Below, in pieces: positions 58,849-64,000 of a stretch of 64,000 bases of DNA. The notes below the pieces were generated by a model. The model worked only from the letters and a program-made list of their open reading frames with translations. It was not told the DNA's origin and searched no databases. Source of the stretch: Euglena gracilis (taxonomy: Eukaryota > Euglenida > Euglenophyceae > Euglenales); contig CP154955.1 in the NCBI GenBank assembly GCA_039621445.1, positions 34,602,640 to 34,666,639 of the forward strand, in the 5' to 3' direction. The translations under genes were made by a program, and so were the position numbers. Numbering within the stretch: position 1 is the first letter of the stretch; each line of letters starts with the position of its first letter.

Positions 58849-59096
58849 GGGGGGGTTGGTTGTTTTTTTTGTTTTTTGTTTTTTTTTTTTTTTTTTTGCT
58901 GAATTTTGAAAGACTCGCACCTTGCGATGGCGTTCCCAGACCTTTCTTTCCTCAGGTGTTTGCCATCGGCTGGCCTGTCTACCTCATGAAGGGCGCCAGT
59001 GGCGGGCCGGCGTACGGCACCACCAACCATTTCTGGCCGTTCTGGCCCTTCAACAACGGCGAGAAGGAGCTGTTCCCTGGCAAGCACAAGCTGCGG
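51957..59096 (+). CDS. delta-12 type membrane fatty acid desaturase, split gene, 3' end not seen
   Basis: Such enzymes insert a second double bond into oleate on membrane lipids, using a di-iron centre held by three His boxes. Likely exons: 51957 to about 52150 (one membrane helix, LPILGGILAFFASLF), 52207-52266, 52313-52386, 52490-52622, 54463-54620, about 54817-54915, 58956-59096. Introns 52267-52312, 52387-52489 and 52623-54462 are GT...AG and keep frame. Evidence: GHECGH (His box 1) in exon five, then DTVGYIIHSLLLVPYFSW, then SHA joining VHHANTN (box 2, H-x2-HH), GETHVPRLASEADAK, and in the last exon IGWPVYLMKGASGGP and TTNHFWPFWPFNNGEKELFP. The third box (HVxHH) is not found, so more exons must lie further on, some perhaps past the window. 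The box 2 junction and the first junction do not fit a clean GT...AG. A short exon may be missing between 54915 and 58956. Whether the 51957 exon belongs is uncertain. Confidence 0.8.
52419..52478 (+). repeat. exact tandem duplication of 30 bp inside an intron
   Basis: Two adjacent copies of a 30-bp text beginning GCTGGGAAAGATGGATGG lie inside the 103-bp intron 52387-52489. Confidence 0.9.
53096..53447. mobile_element. CAATTGCT TIR element, copy 1
   Basis: It is 352 bp, flanked by the exact 8-bp duplication AACACAAC (53088-53095 and 53448-53455). Left end CAGACAATTGCTCA, right end (other strand) CATACAATTGCTTA. The inside has paired C-run/G-run blocks, repeated GTGACTGACTGG, and a GCGCCGAAGGCGCC hairpin. 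It lies in the 1.84-kb desaturase intron. No protein. The 8-bp duplication suggests a hAT-type mobiliser. Confidence 0.85.
53456..54462. other. rest of the large desaturase intron
   Basis: There is no exon here. The stretch is A- and T-run rich, with repeated AAGCTGCAAAAA and TTTTGCAGTTTT motifs (53600-53650, 53775-53800, 54050-54100) and a C-rich end before the acceptor CCCTACAG. Confidence 0.5.
55750..56120. mobile_element. CAATTGCT TIR element, copy 2
   Basis: It is 371 bp, flanked by the 8-bp duplication GTCCGGGC (55742-55749 and 56121-56128). Left end CAGATTATTGGTCAATTGCT, right end (other strand) CACACCATTGCTTAGCGACC. It has the same internal GTGACTGACTGG and C-run/G-run blocks as copy 1. 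It lies in the 4-kb desaturase intron. Confidence 0.8.
56410..56538. mobile_element. CAATTGCT TIR element, copy 3 (short)
   Basis: It is 129 bp. The flanks are ATCTCGTA (56402-56409) and ACCTCGTA (56539-56546), seven of eight bases alike. Left end CAGGCAATTGCTTGAGCAC, right end (other strand) CATACAATTGCTTACC. It is an internal deletion form of copy 1. Confidence 0.8.
57401..58272. mobile_element. CAATTGCT TIR element, copy 4 (long)
   Basis: It is 872 bp, flanked by the exact 8-bp duplication CTGCTGGC (57393-57400 and 58273-58280). Left end CATCCCATTGCTTAACACC, right end (other strand) CAGACCATTGCTAACCAC. It is longer than the others. The inside includes CCAGCCAGCAG repeats near 57745-57830 and an unassigned stretch. 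There is no transposase. Confidence 0.8.
58690..58895 (+). repeat. extreme G-run then T-run just before the last visible exon
   Basis: G-runs reach several tens of bases (58799-58854), followed by T-runs to 58897. The acceptor of the exon at 58956 follows within 60 bp. Run lengths this long are unreliable in any assembly. Confidence 0.9.
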
Positions 59097-60273
59097 GTGT
59101 GCATCACGAAGCAATTTAACGTTAATCTGATCCAAATAAGTTAATTTTTAATCTGGTTTTCCAACAAACCAGAATCAAAACTGGAGGTGGTGGATTTAAA
59201 GGAAAGTCACACTGGGGGGTGGCTGAGGACCAGAGGGAGGGGGTCCGGACCCCTCCTGCCAAGAGGGGTGCGGACTGACCTGAATTTTTCTTTCCAGCAC
59301 TTTGCGCCGAAAATTTTTTGGCATTTTTGACAAGTTTTTGCCCAGAATGGAACTTTTGGCCATTTTTAAGTTTCGGCCTGGCCCAAAGTGCCGGGCCGAA
59401 AATCAGTCACCCAGGTCTGTCTGGGTGGGGTCCCCCCCTTCTGGACTGGACTGGAGGGGGGAGTCATGCAGGGTAATAGCCAAAAAGGGGGGGAGTCATG
59501 CAGGGTAATAGCCAAAAACTTAATTTTTTAGGTCTCCAGTGATTTGCCGCCACTCGAAAGGGGGGGGTTGCGGTTATGGGGTGGGGGGGGTCGACCATGG
59601 TCGCCCCCTGGAGGGGGGGGGCAGGGTTGTATGGGAATCTCCGAGGGGGGGTGGGGGGACCACCCCTTCCGAAACTGGGGGGGGGGTGGGGGTGACCCCC
59701 CCCCTCCTACCTCCAGTTTTCGGTCGCCGAAAACTTTAGCCGCCTTTTGGGTCAAAAAGTCAATTTTTCTGACATTTCTATTAAAAAATGGTGGGGAATC
59801 GAAAGAAATGTCCAATACCTAAATTGAAGCCCTTAAAATGCCCTATCTAACAGTATTTTGATCCTGACAACACCCCACCTGTCCCGATTTATGGTCATTT
59901 TTGGCCATTTTGCCAAAATTTCATGTTGAGTCTAAAAAGTCCTAAAATACACTCCCGGCGCAAAGAGCCGGAAAATTTTTTTGCCTCCGCAGAGGAGGAG
60001 GGGGGGGGTGGGGACCCCCCTTCCGAAACTTGGGGGGGGTGGGGGGACCCTACCACCTTACCTCCAGGGTTTGGGGGGACCCCCCCCCTACCGCCTACCT
60101 CATGTCTGCGGAGCTTCCCATACAACCCTGGGGGGGGGGCAGCAGTTGTGGGGTGGTTGAACCCTTGGAATGGGGGGGGGTTGCGGTTATGGTTGACCAC
60201 AGTCACCCCCTCGGAAGCCGGGGGTCGCAGTCATGGGTTTTGGCTGGACCCTCCTCTTCGGGGGGGGGGGGAG
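59097..60273. other. probable desaturase intron; G-rich inverted pieces
   Basis: No exon is recognised. A 32-bp period tandem pair (GAGTCATGCAGGGTAATAGC) lies at 59461-59518. GCAGGGTTGTATGGGAA near 59621 and TTCCCATACAACCCTGG near 60116 are inverted, and TTGCGGTTATGG lies outside both in direct order (59568 and 60180), so an old TIR-like structure may span about 59560-60240. Confidence 0.45.
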
Positions 60274-60310
60274 CAGACATTCAGTTAGTGTGGTACACCA
60301 AGGTTGTCAT

Positions 60311-60470
60311 TTTGTGGTTCACTGTGGACACCACAAAATTTTTTGTGGTTCACCTGTGGACACCAAAAAAATTTTTGTGGTTCACCTGTGGACACCAAAA
60401 AAAATTTTGTGGTTCACCTGTGGACACCAAAGTAATATTTGTGGTTCACATGTGGACACCAAAAAATTTT
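60311..60470 (+). repeat. subterminal tandem repeat, left side
   Basis: About five units of roughly 34 bp with core GTGGTTCACCTGTGGACACC. The orientation is the same as the right-side array. Confidence 0.9.
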
Positions 60471-61849
60471 CCCACCGCCTGCTGACATTTGCATCATTGT
60501 CATCATTGTCTTCCTCCTCGACAGCAATGAAGCAATCTTCTTTGAACATGTTTGACTGAGGCGGCGTAAGTTGGCCAAAATTTCTGGTGCTCTAAAAACA
60601 GAAGAGGAAGCGGAAAACCACTTCCAAAAAAGGGACATATTTTTTTGATTTTTTTGAAGAGGTTCTGATCTTGGCCAATTCCGGTGAACGTTTGGCTCAC
60701 AGTAAAGGAGACCTATACAGTCGAAAACAGACCTAAAAAAAAGGCCAATTTATTTTCGAATTCCAGTAAAGTCAACAAAACCGATCAAAAAAGTACAAGA
60801 ACAGGAGGAACCGACAAAAACATACGTCGTCTGCTGCCGTGGACCCCGAAGGAACGAAACAGAAAAATTAAAAAATGGAAGTGGTAAATATTGCATTCCG
60901 CTTCAAAAGCAGGAGATGTGGAACACTGTGGTGCCAGATCTTCAATTTTCCTGACCATTCGATGAAGGACCACATTCAGTATAATTTTCTATTCAGAAGG
61001 ATAAATGTCAGCCTCATTCTGGTTTTTGCAGTTTGACACACAGTTAAAAAGTATTACGTCAGCCTGAGGAAGCGGATAACCGCTTCGTATTTGGTCTGTT
61101 ATTTTTTGCAGGTTTTCCGCCAATGTCATGTCGAAATATCCTTCCAGGTGGAGCACGGGAACATGAAGAAAAAGTTTGTGTCGTTTCGTCTGTTCCACCC
61201 TTTGTAAATCGTGCAATTGTCTCCACGTGGTTTGATGTATTTGCATTATGCACTTTGGATGGTGACATTCAATTTCTGTTCAGTTTGTTCAGCTTCTGTT
61301 ATCTTCTTTTTAGTTTGTAAAAATCATGGCAACGAAGTGGCTTTCCGGCTCCTACCTCAAAACAAAGAGCTAAACCGCCCCTAAAAGGGCTTCCAAAAGC
61401 AAATTTTCCGCCACACCGTCAAAGGGTCATCACGGTGCGTGAAAAAAAAAGCACATCAAAAACTCACACTCTCTGTTTCAAGTTTGTTGATTGTGTGTGA
61501 TCAATGGGGGCCAGGCGTGCTGCTTGGGGGGTGGAGCACATGGCATTGCCGATTTTTTAGGCACTCTGGTGACATCCCACAATGTCCCAGAACGCTCCCA
61601 ATGTCCGTAGCCATGCCAAAGCCCCACGATAATGTTGTGTGGTTCTGCTTCCGTGAAGCGGAATTCCGCTTCATCGACGCCAGTACTTAACTTTTTGATG
61701 GTATCCTTGTTGGGTAAGTTGTCTATATAGCACGATTGCTTGAGAATCAACTGCCACGCTTTGTGGATCAAGGCTCACAATGTGGCTGAGGTGTCCAAAG
61801 ATCAATCCGCTTTTAGTTGTAATTTTTTTTCGATCCTCAATCAATTTTT

Positions 61850-61995
61850 CTGGTCCACAAAAATTTTTGTGGACACCAAAAATTTTTTTGTGGTTCACCT
61901 GTGGACACCAAAAAATTTTTTGTGGTTCACCTGTGGACACCAAAAAAAATTTTGTGGTTCACCTGTGGACACCAAAAAAAAATTTGTGGTTCACA
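61850..61995 (+). repeat. subterminal tandem repeat, right side
   Basis: About four to five units of roughly 34 bp with the same core as the left side, direct relative to it. Confidence 0.9.
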
Positions 61996-62036
61996 CGTCT
62001 TTTGTGAACCACACTAAATGAATGTCTGGGGGGGAG

Positions 62037-64000
62037 TCAGGCAAAAAAAAACCAAAACAAAAGTGACCCTGCGCCAAACGCCCGAAAATTTTTGTCTTTT
62101 TATTTTTTCGGTCAAATTTTTCTTGGATTCCAAAGTGGCTGAACCGAGGGGGGGGTACTGATTGATGGAGAAAAGTGACTGACTGCTTGCTGGAAAAGGA
62201 ATGGACTGGTGGCCGGCTTTCTGAATCACCTCAGAGTTATTCAGGTTGTTCAGCCTGCAAGGGGTCCAAACTGGGTGGAAAAGCCCCCCCCCGCCTTTCC
62301 TCTGCCATTGGATGAATGAGGCTTTTTGGTCAAAAATTGATTTAAACGTAACTATTTGAAAGTGTTTTCCACCCTGGGAGCCTCTGTCACCAGTTTGCCG
62401 TTTTGGCCGCTGACAAGCTGGCCCATTTCTGTGGCCCAAAACAGCCACCTCCAATCAAAGGAACCAGGTGGTGATGCAGGGGGGGGGGACACCTCCCCAC
62501 CTGAACTCCTGATATCGAACACTGGCCAAATCACTCCAAAAAAAAAAACGAATTAGTCACGGGGGCCTATCAACCCCAGGTTTCGATATGCTGCAGGTGG
62601 GGGGGGTCCCAGTTGTGCGAGGCCCCAGTTGCGCGCCTGGCCCCAAACACAGCCCGTTTAGTGGTTTTTTTTTACATTCCAAAATAGAAAATTTCAAATT
62701 TTCTCCAAAATGGTGGTCAATCCCCAGAGCAGCCTTATGTAATGATATTTTGATTCCCCCGCAACTGAACGCAAGGTCGACATGCAGGCTGCCACACCAC
62801 CAGGCCGGGCTGGGTCGTCGGCAACCACATGCCTCAAACATCTGCTCATCTGTCTCATAGCACCGTCAAGCAGGTAAAGAGCTCAGCATTACAGAAAAAC
62901 CTGGTTCAGCTGTCGGTTTTTTCCCCCAGCCAGCATGTTTTTTCCTGGCGGGGGGGGTTTGGAGCTTAAAAAAAACCCCGAGCAGGCAGACAGATGGAAG
63001 GTTGCCCCCTTGCTGCGGGGGTGCATGGAGAACGAGGCTTTTTTGCAATTGAAAAATTTTTTGTTTTGTTTTTGCTTTTTTTTTTCGTGTGAACTGAAAA
63101 AAATGGGCAGAAAGCAGCGTCTGACCGGTCGGAAAGCAGATCTCTGCCACTGAGCTGCAGTCGCTGTTTTTGACATTGAAAATGTTCCTCTTTAAAACAC
63201 ACAAAAATCCTCATTCATTTCCATGTTCACAACATTGGTTACCTGAGCCTCCACGGAGCCTCCAAAGCACAATTCCGGGGGGGGGAGGGGAAGTTGTTGC
63301 TTGGTGACCGCCCCAGGGGGGGGATCCAGCTCAGAGGCTGGGAAATTTGGGCTGGCGGAAAACGGCTGCTGGCTGACACCCCCCCATGGGATGGGGTTCC
63401 CAGAGCTGGAACTGGACCCGACCTGGGGTCGTACCGAGGACCAAAGAATTGAAAACCCAAAAATGCCCCCCCCCAAAAATCGATTTTATGACCCCCCCCC
63501 AAAATGCGACTCAGCCCAAATCCGACCCATTTTTGCACCCATGAAAGCCCCCAAAATTCGTCACCATCGAACCGAAAAGGAGGCCGGAAAATAATTAAAA
63601 TTTGTCGATGGGGAGTCTGTGGCTGGAAATAGGCTGTTGGCTGACTCGATCGGGTCTACTGCAAAAGTGGAATCCCAACTTTTTGCTTGCCTCTGCGGAG
63701 GCTCCTTGGAGCAAGGGTAAAAGGGGCAAACCCCACTGTCTAACCTTTTTAAGCCTTTTTGGGGACCTTTCAAATGGTGAACCTTTGGTATCCCGGCAAC
63801 CCCATACACTCCCATCAGGGTTTCTTTTTCAGGCAGGGAGTGGGTCCAAACCCACACCTACCCCTGGGGGGGGGGACTCGGGGAGACCACACAATTTTTC
63901 ATCGATTTCATAGATTTGCTCCATCAAAGGACATTTTGAATTCAATGATGCCCAGCATTACCCTTTTGGTTGGTTTTGCTTTTTTCGCCGCCTGTCCAGG
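62037..64000. other. no gene recognised; possible later desaturase exon at the edge
   Basis: This is mostly low-complexity or unique DNA without motifs. The last 60 bp give a hydrophobic plus-strand reading (MPSITLLVGFAFFAACPG) that ends in TGTCCAGG. It could be part of the next membrane segment of the desaturase, but the evidence is weak. Confidence 0.3.

Larger units (their letters stand above)
60274..62028. mobile_element. hAT-like TIR element, second family member
   Basis: It is 1755 bp, flanked by the 8-bp duplication GGGGGGAG (60266-60273 and 62029-62036). The ends are inverted: CAGACATTCAGTTAGTGTGG at the left and CAGACATTCATTTAGTGTGG read from the right. They match the termini of 27191-28924 in all but one of the first 16 bases. 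Near each end lie four to five tandem units of about 34 bp (GTGGTTCACCTGTGGACACC plus A and T runs), at about 60311-60470 and 61850-61995. No transposase is recognised inside. Several GAAGCGGAATTCCGCTTC-like pieces lie near 61072 and 61660. Confidence 0.85.

Noticed and set aside
58579-59135. Proline-rich and glycine-rich ORFs on both strands
   Set aside because: They are translations of the G-run block. Only the part from 58956 on the plus strand carries real desaturase sequence.
60989-61771. Minus-strand ORFs of 85-97 codons inside the second hAT-like element as a transposase
   Set aside because: No zinc finger, RNase H-like or dimerisation motif could be seen, and the frames are short and unconnected.

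Overview
The window is eukaryotic nuclear DNA. It contains split coding sequence with GT...AG introns, satellite DNA, microsatellites, non-LTR retroelement remains and many terminal-inverted-repeat (TIR) elements. There are no operons and no prokaryote-like gene packing. The one clear host gene is a membrane delta-12 type fatty acid desaturase. Its GETHVP-type block after the second His box reminds me of microalgal (stramenopile-like) enzymes, so a repeat-rich alga or related protist is my best guess. This is an inference from one gene. No species can be named.

Layout. 1-3440: one possible exon fragment, a TA-flanked MITE, a palindromic dispersed repeat, and tetra/pentanucleotide microsatellites. 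3445-30173: a huge satellite of about 355-bp units, each made of about eight 45-bp submonomers. It is interrupted in phase at 27191-28924 by a degenerate hAT-like transposon (8-bp target duplication, terminal inverted repeats of about 21 bp). 30174-35650: dispersed repeats and palindromes with no recognisable gene. 35661-36909 (minus): a gene or gene remnant with a helix-turn-helix segment and a PHD finger. 36918-40937: a tandem duplication of about 1.63 kb whose two copies each gained a different MITE. 41342-43565: a dispersed repeat split by a 1.7-kb palindrome-rich insertion, itself hit by a TA MITE. 43780-50206: dead non-LTR retroelement pieces in both orientations, including a 2A-like peptide, an RT domain with a locally inverted motif B, and a copy split by a 1.09-kb TIR element. 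51957-59096 and probably beyond: the desaturase, whose large introns carry four copies of one CAATTGCT-ended TIR family with 8-bp duplications. 60274-62028: a second hAT-like element whose termini match those of the one in the satellite. 62037-64000: no gene recognised.

The genes do not form a pathway. The biology here is mobile-element dynamics. Related or paralogous copies inside the window act as empty sites, so several insertions can be delimited to the base. The satellite is also unusual, because every submonomer ends in a pyrimidine-rich tract followed by CAG, the form of a 3' splice site. All ORFs inside the satellite look like by-products of the repeat.
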